A stretch of DNA of 39,916 bases from an uncultured Bacteroidales bacterium (GTDB lineage Bacteria; Bacteroidota; Bacteroidia; Bacteroidales; UBA4417), in contig CAJAXK010000315.1 in NCBI GenBank assembly GCA_903946925.1, positions 1-39,916 on the forward strand, read 5' to 3'. A program made the translations under genes and the position numbers. Below the pieces are notes generated by a model. That model saw only the letters and a program-made list of their open reading frames with translations. It did not search any database and was not told the DNA's origin. The first letter of the stretch is position 1. Each line of letters starts with the position of its first letter. Positions 9,167 through 18,481 of the stretch are shown one piece after another.

Positions 9167-10802
9167 TTTGTTTTTTTACTTGTTTTAAGTTTAGTAAATT
9201 TAGGGGGTTGGAGCTTAACCCAGAAATGTTTTTACGGCTAAACCGCAGCACTTCATCATAATAGAGTACAACAACCGGTGCCTCTTCAATCAGTATCCTA
9301 TCCATTTGCATGTATTTTTGTCCGCGTATGGAATCATTGCTTTCGCGGATACATTCATTATAAAGTTGGTCGAAAAGTGCCGAAGAAAAATGGGTGTAGT
9401 TAGGCCCCGAAGGGCTAAAATTCGGGGAATAGAACAAAGATAGGTAATTTTCGGCATCGGGATAATCTGCTATCCACGAGCCACGGAAAAAGTTCACTTT
9501 CGATTGTGCGATCATTTCACGCAAAGTGGCCGGGGGCGTAACATCAATCCGTACGTCGAATCCAATTTCGCCGAGTTGGCTTTGGATAAATTTGCAAAGA
9601 TCAAGGTAAGATGCGTTGGTTGTAAGTGTAATTGGAGGAAGCCCTTTCCCGTTGGTAAAACCGGCTTTTGTTAGCAATTGTGCCGATTTTAACGGATCGA
9701 AATTGTAACCTTTAATTTGCATCTGGTCAACCCATGGCATCCCTGCAGGGATAAATCCTGCTGTTCCTGCAATACCAATGTTATTGCGGAGGTACCGCAT
9801 CATTTTTACCCTGTCGAAACCATAATTTATGGCCTGCCGGATCAATTTATGCCTAAGTGGGCTTTCGGCGGCAGCTTTATAATTTGTATCTATCAGTATG
9901 CCAAGGTATTCTGTATTCAAATAGGGCTGTTTTGTTAGGTTTATGCTGGATGAATATTTGCTTCGCAACATGCCTTCATTTGTTAGTAATTCATCCTTGT
10001 AGCTTGCATCGATTCCCGAAATAAAATCGAGGTTTCCTTTTATAAACTCCAAAAATGCCGATTGCTTGTCAACTATAAACGAAACTGCCACAGCATCCAG
10101 ATAGGGTAGGGGACTGCCATCAACAGATTCAAAATACTGCTTGTTTTTCAACATCACCAGTTTAACGCCTTCTTTCCACATCCCAAAAGTAAACGGGCCT
10201 GTACCAACGGGATGTTGCCTGAAATCAACACCATATTTATCAATAGCCTCGTATGGCACAACCGAGCAATATTGCATGCAAAGCAAACCAAGAAAAGGCG
10301 GGAAAGGTGCTTCGAGGTTGATGATCAGCGTACTGTCGTTTAGGGCTTCAAATGATTTTAGTTTTTCTTTTTTTACTTGTGCCAGCACCCATGCACCTGG
10401 TGATGCTAATTTTTCGTCGAGTATCCTATTGAAACTGTACACAAAATCCTTGGCAACCACTTTTCGGCTTTTCTTTTCGGCAAAAACCTCGCTTTGGTGA
10501 AAAAAAACATCGTTTCGGAGATGAAAAGTGTACGACAAGCCATCTGGTGAAATTTCCCAACTTTTGGCAATACACGGTTTCACTTTCAGATTATCATCAA
10601 GCTGAACCAAACCATTAAACAATTGGTTTACAGCCCAAATATTGGCCTGGTTTCGTGCAAAGGCCGGATCTAAGGAGGTAATTCCTGCTGATTCGTTGTA
10701 TTTGAACACAGTCCGCCCATCATTTTCAAAAAGCTTTGGTTTACATGATGCTAGCAAGAGCAAAGCAAAAAGAATGAAGTGATTTGACCGGTATATTTTC
10801 AT
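9156..10802 (-). CDS. Peptide/oligopeptide ABC-type substrate-binding lipoprotein (SBP_bac_5)
   Basis: A 548-residue extracytoplasmic binding protein of the DppA/OppA family. The signal peptide ends in the lipobox LLASC (Cys about residue 20). The mature protein shows the family's early YNESAGITSLDPAFARNQ and LVQLDDNLKVKPCIAKSWEIS blocks, the TYTFHLRNDVFFH-like strand and VGTGPF. A C-terminal ADYPDAENYLSLFYSPN block matches known members. It binds peptides, or possibly nickel or sugars. No ABC permease or ATPase gene is adjacent, so this is an orphan binding protein or works with a transporter elsewhere. Promoter -7 box TATTTTTG lies 23 bases upstream. Confidence 0.9.
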   Translation of the reverse strand: MKIYRSNHFILFALLLLASCKPKLFENDGRTVFKYNESAGITSLDPAFARNQANIWAVNQLFNGLVQLDDNLKVKPCIAKSWEISPDGLSYTFHLRNDVFFHQSEVFAEKKSRKVVAKDFVYSFNRILDEKLASPGAWVLAQVKKEKLKSFEALNDSTLIINLEAPFPPFLGLLCMQYCSVVPYEAIDKYGVDFRQHPVGTGPFTFGMWKEGVKLVMLKNKQYFESVDGSPLPYLDAVAVSFIVDKQSAFLEFIKGNLDFISGIDASYKDELLTNEGMLRSKYSSSINLTKQPYLNTEYLGILIDTNYKAAAESPLRHKLIRQAINYGFDRVKMMRYLRNNIGIAGTAGFIPAGMPWVDQMQIKGYNFDPLKSAQLLTKAGFTNGKGLPPITLTTNASYLDLCKFIQSQLGEIGFDVRIDVTPPATLREMIAQSKVNFFRGSWIADYPDAENYLSLFYSPNFSPSGPNYTHFSSALFDQLYNECIRESNDSIRGQKYMQMDRILIEEAPVVVLYYDEVLRFSRKNISGLSSNPLNLLNLKQVKKQNDN

Positions 10803-10824
10803 TTGGAAGCATTAAACGAAACCT

Positions 10825-10832
10825 CAAAAATA
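10825..10832 (-). promoter_or_regulatory. -7 box for the binding-protein/flavin-reductase pair
   Basis: Minus-strand TATTTTTG fits TAnnTTTG and lies 23 bases before the ATG at 10802. It faces away from the M1 peptidase promoter about 55 bases further right. No clear -33 box was found. Confidence 0.45.
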
Positions 10833-10885
10833 CAAGTTTGATACATGCCGTTGTTATTCATTCCAATAGTTGCTTGAAAAAAATA

Positions 10886-10893
10886 TACTTTTG
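10886..10893 (+). promoter_or_regulatory. -7 box for the M1 aminopeptidase gene
   Basis: TACTTTTG followed by C, the same octamer seen at 359 and 18456. It predicts a start near 10900 and shows that translation begins at ATG 10918, not at the upstream TTG at 10870. Confidence 0.55.
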
Positions 10894-10917
10894 CCTGCTT
10901 TTAAAAACATTCGCATA

Positions 10918-12915
10918 ATGAAAAAGACACTCTTTCCAATAATTTTAGTGCTAATTGCCACTATTGCCACCTATTCCCAGAAATCTAGTTCGTTAAAAGG
11001 CTCTGAAATATGTTCGCACAAAAAAGCTAATGGCAAAAAACTGGCTGTTAAATCATCCCGTTCGGAAAATTCGCCAAAACATGCGTTTGATGTGCTAAAT
11101 TATACCATCAACCTCGATTTGGTGAACTGCCTAAAAAGCCCATACCCAAACAATTTCACGGCTGATGTAAAAATACTTTTCCGCATTGATAGTACATTAA
11201 GCCAGATTGTACTGGATGCAACCAACTCTTCCTTAACCATTGACTCAGTGAGGATGAATGGGCTATCTTATTCACATTCAGGGGATAAATTAATTATCCA
11301 AATGGATAGGACCTACAATGCAGGCGAACAGGCAGAAGTGCAGGTTTACTACAAACATAAAAATGTAAGCGATGGTGCGTTTTATGCTTCTGGTGGCTTT
11401 TTGTTTACCGATTGCGAACCCGAAGGAGCGCGAAAATGGTTTCCTTGTTACGATAAACCAAGCGATAAAGCTACAACAGACATAACCACTAAGATTCCTT
11501 CAAATGCAAAATTGGGTTCAAATGGAAGGCTTCAGGATTCCATTGTGGATGGGACCAACATCAGTTACCATTGGATAAGCCGCGATCCGATTGCAACTTA
11601 CCTTGTTGTGCTTACAGCCCGGGTTAATTACAAACTCGATATTGTTAACTGGACAAACCCAAATACTTCCGAAATTGTGCCAATAAGGTTTTATTACAAC
11701 CCCGGTGAGGACCCAACGTATATTGAAAGCATTATAGGTGAAATGACCACATTTTTTTCCACTGAATTTGGCGATCATCCCTTTGAAAAAAATGGTTTTG
11801 CCACACTCAACAACGAATTTGCCTGGGGTGGTATGGAAAACCAAACACTCACAAGCCTTTGTCCCGATTGCTGGAGCGAATCGCTTGTAGCCCACGAATT
11901 TGCCCATCAATGGTTTGGCGATATGGTTACTTGCGCAACCTGGGCCGATATTTTCCTCAACGAAGGTTTTGCAACTTGGGCAGAAGCGCATTGGACTGAA
12001 AACCAAAGTGGTTACGATGCTTATAAAAATGAAATGCTTGGCAATGCCAGTTATTATTTGTCCTCAAACCCGCACTGGCCCATTTCCTCACCTTCCTGGG
12101 CAGTTACAACCCCAAATGTAAATACCTTGTTTAATTATGCGATTACTTATATGAAAGGGAGTTGCGTTATGCACATGTTGCGTTATACAATGGGCGATGC
12201 GGCATTCTTTCCTGCACTGAAGGCTTATGCAACCGATACGGCTGATTTTAAGTACAAGTCGGCAACTATTGAGGGCTTTAAAAATAAAATGGAAACTGTT
12301 TCGGGACAGGAATTAGATTGGTTTTTTAATCAATGGGTTTATAAACCCGACCACCCTATTTATGAAAATGTGTATAGCATCGAGCACCCAACAAAAGGGG
12401 AATGGATGGTTTATTTTACAGCCAAACAGGCAGAGCAGGCTTTTTTGCCCTATTTTCAAATGCCTATCGATTTGAAAATCAATTTTAAAGATGAAACCGA
12501 TACCCTCGTTAGGGTGTTCAATAGTTTTGATAGCCAGATATTTTCTTTCAGTTTTGATAAAGAACCCATTCTGCTGACTTTTGATCCAAACGATGATATT
12601 TTGCTAAAGCTAGCTTCAACCACGGTAAGTGTTGATGAAGTTGCAAAAAGCGCTTTAGGGCTATCTTTGGAATCGGTGCCAAACCCGTTCAACCAGAAAA
12701 CCCAAATCAATTTTAGTTTGGATAAACCAACTTTTGTTACTGCCCATCTGTACGACAATATGGGCAGGGAAATTAAATCCTTGACTGAAAAATATTATAC
12801 AATGGGCGATTATTCCATCGAAATACAAGGTGACGGTTTAAACCCTGGAATTTATTTCGTTGTCTTTAGGGCTGATAACCGAACCGAAACGCTTAAGATT
12901 ACAAAAACCCAATAA
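10918..12915 (+). CDS. Secreted M1-family zinc aminopeptidase with type IX sorting domain
   Basis: A 665-residue metallopeptidase that removes N-terminal residues from peptides. The signal peptide is MKKTLFPIILVLIATIATYSQ. The exopeptidase motif appears as GGMEN (in the family GAMEN position). The zinc site HEFAH (H326, E327, H330) has the third ligand E349 in FLNEGFATW, the exact HExxH-18-E spacing. The last ~80 residues (SVPNPFNQKT... to LKITKTQ) are a Por/type IX secretion C-terminal sorting domain. The enzyme should therefore cross the outer membrane and be released or surface-anchored. It is divergent from the peptide-binding lipoprotein, so the pair may jointly serve peptide feeding. 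That link is inferred. Confidence 0.94.
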   Translation: MKKTLFPIILVLIATIATYSQKSSSLKGSEICSHKKANGKKLAVKSSRSENSPKHAFDVLNYTINLDLVNCLKSPYPNNFTADVKILFRIDSTLSQIVLDATNSSLTIDSVRMNGLSYSHSGDKLIIQMDRTYNAGEQAEVQVYYKHKNVSDGAFYASGGFLFTDCEPEGARKWFPCYDKPSDKATTDITTKIPSNAKLGSNGRLQDSIVDGTNISYHWISRDPIATYLVVLTARVNYKLDIVNWTNPNTSEIVPIRFYYNPGEDPTYIESIIGEMTTFFSTEFGDHPFEKNGFATLNNEFAWGGMENQTLTSLCPDCWSESLVAHEFAHQWFGDMVTCATWADIFLNEGFATWAEAHWTENQSGYDAYKNEMLGNASYYLSSNPHWPISSPSWAVTTPNVNTLFNYAITYMKGSCVMHMLRYTMGDAAFFPALKAYATDTADFKYKSATIEGFKNKMETVSGQELDWFFNQWVYKPDHPIYENVYSIEHPTKGEWMVYFTAKQAEQAFLPYFQMPIDLKINFKDETDTLVRVFNSFDSQIFSFSFDKEPILLTFDPNDDILLKLASTTVSVDEVAKSALGLSLESVPNPFNQKTQINFSLDKPTFVTAHLYDNMGREIKSLTEKYYTMGDYSIEIQGDGLNPGIYFVVFRADNRTETLKITKTQ

Positions 12916-12919
12916 ACAG

Positions 12920-12948
12920 AAAAACCGGAGAAATTCTCCGGTTTTTTT
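12920..12948. terminator. Bidirectional intrinsic terminator (M1 peptidase / lon)
   Basis: AAAACCGGAG (12921-12930) pairs with CTCCGGTTTT (12936-12945) around AAATT. A T-run lies on the right and an A-run on the left, so the hairpin works on both strands. It is placed 5 bases after the peptidase stop and 18 before the lon stop. Confidence 0.85.
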
Positions 12949-12966
12949 ACTTTAAAATTGTTCCAT

Positions 12967-15399
12967 TTACTTTTTCTTTATCAAAGCAATATCCAAAACA
13001 TCAATCATATTGGTGAGGTAGTGGAATTTTATGCCTTTAATGTAGTCTTGTTTAATTTCAGATATATCCCGTTTGTTGTCTTCCGATAGGATTATATCGG
13101 TGATTTTTGCCCTTTTTGCAGCCAATATTTTTTCCTTTACACCGCCAACAGGAAGTATGCGCCCACGCAAAGTTATCTCACCCGACATAGCCAATTTGTC
13201 GTTTACAGGTTGTTTGGTGAATGCCGATGCCAATGCGGTAAACATGGTAATACCGGCTGAAGGCCCATCTTTTGGCGTAGCTCCTTCAGGAACATGGATA
13301 TGTACATTCCATTTTTCGAAAACCTCGTTTTCAATATTCAACTGGCTTGCGTGCGATTTAAGGTATTCGTAAGCTAATGAGGCCGATTCTTTCATTACAT
13401 CGCCAAGGTTTCCGGTAACGGTAAGGTTGCCTTTTCCTGGGCTGAGGCTCACTTCAACAAAAAGTATTTCGCCACCAACCGCAGTCCAAGCTAATCCCGT
13501 TGCTACTCCGGGTGTGCTGCCCGAATAACTTTTTTCGTTGTTGAATGGTGCTGCCCCTAATATTTTTTCAACATCCACATTTGTGAGGCTGTTAGGTATT
13601 TCTTCGTCCATGGCAATAAAGCGCGCACGGTTGCGGATAACCTTTGCTATTGTTTTTTCAAGTAACCTAACACCAGATTCCCGCGTGTAGTTTTCAATAA
13701 TTATTTGTAGTACAGGCTTGCTAAATGCTATTTTCTTTTTATCAATCCCATGTTCTTTCAACTGTTTGGGGACAAGGTGTTTGCGGGCTATTTCGATTTT
13801 TTCCTCAATCAAATATCCGCTAAGGTCAATAATTTCCATCCTGTCGCGCAGTGCAGGGTGTACATTATTGAGCGAATTGGCGGTGGCTATAAACATTACT
13901 TTCGATAAGTCGTATTCCACTTCCAGAAAATTATCATAAAACGCGCTGTTCTGTTCAGGATCAAGTACTTCCAATAAGGCAGCGGAAGGATCGCCATTAA
14001 CGGTCATTCCCGAAACCTTATCAATTTCGTCTAACACAAAAACAGGGTTCGATGATTTGGCTTTGCGCAAGCTTTGCACTATCCTACCAGGCATTGCGCC
14101 AATGTAGGTCCGACGATGGCCACGGATTTCGGCCTCATCGTGCAGCCCGCCCAGCGACATACGGATGTAACTGCGGCCAATTGCCCGGGCTATAGATTTT
14201 CCTAACGAGGTTTTGCCAACCCCGGGAGGGCCGACAAGGCACAAAATGGGCGATTTCATGTCGCCTTTAAGTTTAAGTACAGCAAGGTATTCGATAATGC
14301 GTTCTTTCACTTTTTCCATGCCGTAATGGTCTTTGTCCAAAACCTTTTGTGCGTGGTGCAAATCGAAATTGTCTTCTGTAAAAGTATCCCACGGCATGTC
14401 AACCATTACTTCGAGATAGTTTACCTGCATACCAAACTCCATGGCCATTGGGTTCATGCGTTGCAGTTTCGCAATTTCCTTTTCGAAAACCTTAAATGCA
14501 ATTTCGGGCCATTTTTTCGAATATGCTTTTGCTTTTATTTCATTTATTTGTTGTTCGTTGGGGTTGCTGCCCAGTTCGTCTTGTATCTGTTTTAGTTGTT
14601 GGTTCAGGAAATAATCGCGCTGCTGCTTGTCCATATCCACTTTTACCTTGCTCTGAATCTGGTTTTTTAGGTCCAACATTTGCAAATCCTTGGTTAGCAA
14701 TACCAAAACACGGTTTGCACGCTCTTCCAAATCGAGGATACCTAGCAGGTTCTGCTTTTCGTTAATCTCAACGTTAAGGTTGGATGCCACAAAATTGACT
14801 AAAAAAACTGGGCTTTCGATGTTCTTTATCGCGAAAGCAGCTTCGCTCGGCAGGTTAGGCGACTGATTTATTATTTGGATGGAAAGATCTTTAATGGAAG
14901 CAATTAACGCCTCAAAATTCTTATCCTTGTTTGACACAAATACCTGCTGGTCAATGCTGCGGACTTCGGCTTTAAAATAAGGCTCCGATTGGAGTATTGC
15001 GCCAAGCTCAAACCTTTTTTTGCCTTGGATTATGGCGGTTGTGTTGCCATCGGGCAGTTGAAGGATTTTTATGATATACGCAACAGTACCAATTTTGTTA
15101 AGGTCGTCGTAACCTGGATCTTCGATGTCGGCATCTTTTTGCGAAACAACACCAATAATTCGTTCGCCCTTATAAAATTCCTTTATCAACCTGATGGATT
15201 TATCGCGGCCAACGGTAATTGGAATTACAACACCAGGGAATAAAACCGTGTTTCGCAAAGGTAAAATTGGCAATATTGGGGGAACATCTTCGGCATTTAT
15301 ATTTTCTTCATCCTCAGCCGAAAGCAATGGGATAAATTCGGTTTCATCCTCCATTACATTCGAAAGATGCAATTCTGCAATGTTGATAGTATTATCCAT
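12967..15399 (-). CDS. lon: ATP-dependent protease La (Lon)
   Basis: An 810-residue homo-oligomeric AAA+ serine protease that degrades misfolded and some regulatory proteins. The N-terminal LON substrate-binding domain starts with [18 protein letters not shown]. The central AAA+ module has Walker [10 protein letters not shown] and Walker [10 protein letters not shown]. The C-terminal peptidase has the catalytic Ser in [14 protein letters not shown] and the Lys in [10 protein letters not shown] (Ser-Lys dyad). An acidic extension of about 35 residues precedes the LON domain. Length and order are those of Bacteroidota Lon. It is transcribed alone, ending at the bidirectional terminator. Confidence 0.97.
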   Translation of the reverse strand: MDNTINIAELHLSNVMEDETEFIPLLSAEDEENINAEDVPPILPILPLRNTVLFPGVVIPITVGRDKSIRLIKEFYKGERIIGVVSQKDADIEDPGYDDLNKIGTVAYIIKILQLPDGNTTAIIQGKKRFELGAILQSEPYFKAEVRSIDQQVFVSNKDKNFEALIASIKDLSIQIINQSPNLPSEAAFAIKNIESPVFLVNFVASNLNVEINEKQNLLGILDLEERANRVLVLLTKDLQMLDLKNQIQSKVKVDMDKQQRDYFLNQQLKQIQDELGSNPNEQQINEIKAKAYSKKWPEIAFKVFEKEIAKLQRMNPMAMEFGMQVNYLEVMVDMPWDTFTEDNFDLHHAQKVLDKDHYGMEKVKERIIEYLAVLKLKGDMKSPILCLVGPPGVGKTSLGKSIARAIGRSYIRMSLGGLHDEAEIRGHRRTYIGAMPGRIVQSLRKAKSSNPVFVLDEIDKVSGMTVNGDPSAALLEVLDPEQNSAFYDNFLEVEYDLSKVMFIATANSLNNVHPALRDRMEIIDLSGYLIEEKIEIARKHLVPKQLKEHGIDKKKIAFSKPVLQIIIENYTRESGVRLLEKTIAKVIRNRARFIAMDEEIPNSLTNVDVEKILGAAPFNNEKSYSGSTPGVATGLAWTAVGGEILFVEVSLSPGKGNLTVTGNLGDVMKESASLAYEYLKSHASQLNIENEVFEKWNVHIHVPEGATPKDGPSAGITMFTALASAFTKQPVNDKLAMSGEITLRGRILPVGGVKEKILAAKRAKITDIILSEDNKRDISEIKQDYIKGIKFHYLTNMIDVLDIALIKKK

Positions 15400-15571
15400 A
15401 AGTAAATATGACAGATTGGCTTATTAAGGGCCTGTTTATTTGACGGCAGATGGTTGTCAATAACCATGCCAGTACATTAACAACAATTTTTAAGGAAAGT
15501 TTCAAGGTTTGGTTTGAATATATTCTTGAGAGCGAAATCCGAATTTGGATTTATGGTTTAAAAGTGATCTA

Positions 15572-15602
15572 CCATCCGCAATCCGCAATCCGCAATCCCC
15601 AA
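15572..15602. repeat. Short tandem repeat ATCCGCA x3
   Basis: The heptamer ATCCGCA is repeated three times in a row, followed by ATCCCCA, in the gap between the GlmU-like gene's stop and the lon start. It is a small intergenic tandem array with no coding role. Confidence 0.7.
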
Positions 15603-15607
15603 TTCCT

Positions 15608-16795
15608 CTACAATAACCTATTTTCTCCCGCCAATTCAAAAACTGCTTTAAATACTCCCTCTTCTACTGAATCAAAAGGCAATTCCCGGCGGGCATAAAC
15701 TGCTTTTGCAGTTTCCATTACTTCTTCCAACTTGTGTTTCCTGAAACCAGAATTCCCTCCCCAAACAAATGAAGGGATAAAATTGCGATGATAATTTACG
15801 CCAAAAATGTTGGAACAAACCCCAACTGTTGTGCCTGAATTGAACATCGAACTTATTCCTGTTTTACAATGATCGCCCAAAACCAAGCCACAGAATAATA
15901 ATTGCGTGTTAACGAACTTGCTTTTGCCATAACTCCATTGTTTTACAGGCTCATAATTGTTTTTGAGGTTGCTGGTAGTGGTTCCAGCACCTAAGTTGCA
16001 CCATTCGGCTATAACCGAATCGCCCATAAATCCATCATGTGCTTTGCTCGAATAACCAAACATTACGCTGTTGTTTATTTCCCCACCGGCCTTGCACCAA
16101 GGGCCAATCGTGGTTCCTTTGTACAATAATGTTCCCATTTTTAACACCGCATGATCCCCTATCGATGCAGGTCCTTCAATATGGCAACCTTGCATTATTT
16201 CTGCATTTTTTCCAATGTAAACAGGACCTTTTAACGTATTGATGTTTGAACATTCGATTGTTGCTCCTTCTTCAACAAATAAATTATTTCCCAGTATTTG
16301 GTTAGTTGGCGAAATCCTTCCTGATTTACGATTATTGGTAAGCAAAGTAAAATCATCAACGATTGCTTTTTTGTTGTTCCCGAAAATATCCCAAGTGTTG
16401 CTCAGTTTGATGAAATGGGATTCGGCAATTCTGTTTTTTAGTTCTGGGGCAATCCCCTGCCTGAATTGTTTTAAGTTTTCAGCCGAAAGCCTCAATGCTA
16501 TAATCGCTTCATTTTTGATAAGTGAAGTGTCAGTGCTTAATGACAAAATTTCAGTTACCAGCTCTTTGTTTGGAAGTATAGAGCTGTTTATGAGGTAATT
16601 ATCAGTGCCAACTTTAAGTGGGAATTTTTCCTGCAAGTATGGTTCTGTGAGAAAGGATACCGTTGATTGTAGTTGTAGTTCCCATTTCGCAGTTATTGTA
16701 AGTATGCCTATGCGTATTTCGCTTACAGGTCTGAAAAACGTTAAAGGACGTAACGAAATCCGGCTATCGTCATCAAAAAGGATAAAATTTGGCAT
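15608..16795 (-). CDS. GlmU-like bifunctional enzyme, alternative Bacteroidota type
   Basis: A 395-residue protein with an N-terminal domain beginning NFILFDDDSRISLRPLTFFR and a C-terminal left-handed beta-helix. The helix contains hexapeptide-repeat stretches such as GPVYIGKNAEIMQGCHIEGP and IGDHAVLKMGTLLYKGTTIG. This matches the 'alternative GlmU' family that Bacteroidota use in place of classical GlmU, which would make UDP-GlcNAc from glucosamine-1-phosphate for peptidoglycan and lipid A. The classical LAAGxGTRM nucleotidyl motif is absent, as expected for this type. It has its own perfect promoter (TTTG-19-TAATTTTG). Acetyl- and uridylyl-transfer roles follow from the family and are not shown by sequence. 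Confidence 0.85.
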   Translation of the reverse strand: MPNFILFDDDSRISLRPLTFFRPVSEIRIGILTITAKWELQLQSTVSFLTEPYLQEKFPLKVGTDNYLINSSILPNKELVTEILSLSTDTSLIKNEAIIALRLSAENLKQFRQGIAPELKNRIAESHFIKLSNTWDIFGNNKKAIVDDFTLLTNNRKSGRISPTNQILGNNLFVEEGATIECSNINTLKGPVYIGKNAEIMQGCHIEGPASIGDHAVLKMGTLLYKGTTIGPWCKAGGEINNSVMFGYSSKAHDGFMGDSVIAEWCNLGAGTTTSNLKNNYEPVKQWSYGKSKFVNTQLLFCGLVLGDHCKTGISSMFNSGTTVGVCSNIFGVNYHRNFIPSFVWGGNSGFRKHKLEEVMETAKAVYARRELPFDSVEEGVFKAVFELAGENRLL

Positions 16796-16820
16796 TGTGA
16801 GGTTGATTTTTAAAACACAT

Positions 16821-16851
16821 CAAAATTACACCCATAAATTTGTTTGGCAAA
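16821..16851 (-). promoter_or_regulatory. Complete promoter for the GlmU-like gene, TTTG-N19-TAATTTTG
   Basis: On the minus strand a TTTG -33 box (16851-16848), a 19-base spacer and TAATTTTG -7 box (16828-16821) match the Bacteroidota housekeeping consensus exactly. The -7 box ends 25 bases before the ATG at 16795. Confidence 0.8.
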
Positions 16852-16888
16852 ACAAAATGATGGTTCATATCCATTTTTTGGCGGGCAT

Positions 16889-16915
16889 AAAAAAAGCTAC
16901 CTTGAAAGGTAGCTT
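16889..16915 (-). terminator. Intrinsic terminator of rpmE
   Basis: On the minus strand AAGCTACCTT pairs with AAGGTAGCTT around a two-base spacer (real loop 4-6), followed by T's down to 16889. It separates rpmE from the GlmU-like gene, whose promoter lies just beyond. Confidence 0.85.
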
Positions 16916-16937
16916 AAGTATTTTGTATCTGCTTGAT

Positions 16938-17210
16938 TTACTTGGCTTTGTTCTTAATCAGTGCCGATTTTTCCATTTTTTGACGGAATTTGTCAACACG
17001 GCCAGTTGTATCAACTAATTTGATTTTGCCAGTATAATAAGGATGAGATGTGTTCGAGATTTCCAATTTTACAAGTGGATATTCTTTACCGTCTTCCCAT
17101 TTCACGGTTTCCTTTGTATTTACTGTCGAACGTGTTATAAACGAAAAATCGTTCGATATATCTTTAAAAACTACAAGGCGGTAATCCTTTGGGTGAATGT
17201 CTTTTCTCAT
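16938..17210 (-). CDS. rpmE: 50S ribosomal protein bL31, type B
   Basis: A 90-residue ribosomal protein starting [17 protein letters not shown], with SFITRST and the type B C-terminal block [24 protein letters not shown]. It lacks the zinc-binding cysteines of type A bL31 and so is the zinc-independent form, which is standard in many Bacteroidota. It stands as a single-gene unit with a perfect promoter upstream and an intrinsic terminator downstream. Confidence 0.96.
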   Translation of the reverse strand: MRKDIHPKDYRLVVFKDISNDFSFITRSTVNTKETVKWEDGKEYPLVKLEISNTSHPYYTGKIKLVDTTGRVDKFRQKMEKSALIKNKAK

Positions 17211-17238
17211 GATGCTTTCTGCTTTATTTTCAGGGCTG

Positions 17239-17269
17239 CAAAATTATACATTTTTTGCTCACAAACAAA
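17239..17269 (-). promoter_or_regulatory. Complete promoter for rpmE, TTTG-N19-TAATTTTG
   Basis: Minus strand: TTTG (17269-17266), a 19-base spacer, then TAATTTTG (17246-17239). It is identical in architecture to the GlmU-like gene's promoter. The ATG at 17210 follows 28 bases later. Confidence 0.85.
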
Positions 17270-17322
17270 TATTACTGTTATTTTATTCAACAATATTCTG
17301 TTAGCGCTTATTTCGACCATTT

Positions 17323-18396
17323 TTAAAGTTTGGCCAAGAAATCCATTGTATCAATCCCATCGGCATAATCGGCCAATCCCGGGTTCTGGGTGCAACCTAT
17401 TTTTGCGGTTTTTTCGTTCGTAAATATATCAGTGGCAATACATTGTATATTTCCACCATCGTCTGAAAGCTTTCTTTTTAAGTCTTCTGTATTTTTGTAA
17501 AACTGGTAATAAAGCACAGGGATGGGCGAGGCATAGTTTTCGGATTCGGCAAGTATAAAAACCCCATTATCCAAATGCGGCGTGTTGTTAAGCAACAAAA
17601 TGGATCTTTGGTAGCTGTAATTGTTCATATATTTGTAATGATCCGACAAAGTTTTTATGAAAGGCTCAATGGCAACAAAAAGTTTTTTTTGGTCGAAGCC
17701 GACCGGGATAAATATTTTGGAAACATTGCGGCAGCCAAGCCCAAAATAAGAACAAATATCAAAACCTAGTTTTCTTAATGTTTCGTCACTTTCGTTGCCA
17801 TCAAGTACAGCAACCCCATTCCGGTTTTTGCGGATAATATGGGGATATTTCGAAAAGTAGTATTCAAAATAGCGTGCCGAATTGTTGCTCCCAGTAGCTA
17901 TAATGGCATCAAAATCTTTAATAGTGCTTTCAGTAAAATGAATGTATTCCTTTAATCTAGGTTCAAAACCCAACAAGACTTCGGCAATAGCAGGAAAAAG
18001 TACTTTATCATCTGACGAAAGTTTACCGATAAAAATATTCCCCGACAGCACAACACTTAAAAAATCGTGAAATCCCACGAGTGGTATATTGCCTGCCATA
18101 ATTACCACAACCCGTTTTGGTTCAATAGATTGTGTAGGCAATTTGTACTCATCAACCCAGGATTTGATCCCTTCTTCCGAAAGTGTTTTTTCCCAAGCTT
18201 GCAGTGCGAAGGCAATATTTTCAGATGTGAACCAAGGATTGTATAGGCTGGCCTCCTGAATAGCTGAATGAAGCAATGGATACTTTTCGTTGAAATCTGG
18301 TTTTTCAGAAATAAGGCTGTCGGCAGCCAATCCCATTACTTTTCCAAGTTCAACAAATGCTGAAATACGATTGCCGAGTGATACGATTTGTTTCAT
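17323..18396 (-). CDS. Acyl-CoA reductase, LuxC-like
   Basis: A 357-residue member of the LuxC-type acyl-CoA reductase family within the aldehyde dehydrogenase superfamily, expected to reduce an acyl-CoA or acyl thioester to aldehyde with NADPH. Motifs include the nucleotide-binding VVVIMAGNIPLVGFHDFLSVVLSGN, IIATGSNNSARYFEYYF and the catalytic cysteine C222 in FGLGCRNVSK. Bacteroidota commonly carry one copy outside any luminescence operon, so this does not imply light production. The physiological substrate is unknown. It is divergent from the exported hypothetical gene, with a short shared upstream region of about 85 bases. Confidence 0.88.
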   Translation of the reverse strand: MKQIVSLGNRISAFVELGKVMGLAADSLISEKPDFNEKYPLLHSAIQEASLYNPWFTSENIAFALQAWEKTLSEEGIKSWVDEYKLPTQSIEPKRVVVIMAGNIPLVGFHDFLSVVLSGNIFIGKLSSDDKVLFPAIAEVLLGFEPRLKEYIHFTESTIKDFDAIIATGSNNSARYFEYYFSKYPHIIRKNRNGVAVLDGNESDETLRKLGFDICSYFGLGCRNVSKIFIPVGFDQKKLFVAIEPFIKTLSDHYKYMNNYSYQRSILLLNNTPHLDNGVFILAESENYASPIPVLYYQFYKNTEDLKRKLSDDGGNIQCIATDIFTNEKTAKIGCTQNPGLADYADGIDTMDFLAKL

Positions 18397-18455
18397 GAAA
18401 TCTTGTATAAGGGTGTGATGAATGAAACCTGTGGCGAAATTACCTGTAAAAATTA

Positions 18456-18463
18456 TACTTTTG
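18456..18463 (+). promoter_or_regulatory. -7 box TACTTTTG for the exported hypothetical gene
   Basis: TACTTTTG followed by CC, 18 bases before the ATG at 18482. It lies inside the upstream in-frame extension that begins at 18422, so the later ATG is chosen. Confidence 0.55.
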
Positions 18464-18481
18464 CCAATGTTAAATAAAATT

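Noticed and set aside
17323-18396. Luminescence operon because of the LuxC-like gene
   Set aside because: No luxA/B or luxD/E neighbours; single LuxC-like genes are common in Bacteroidota.
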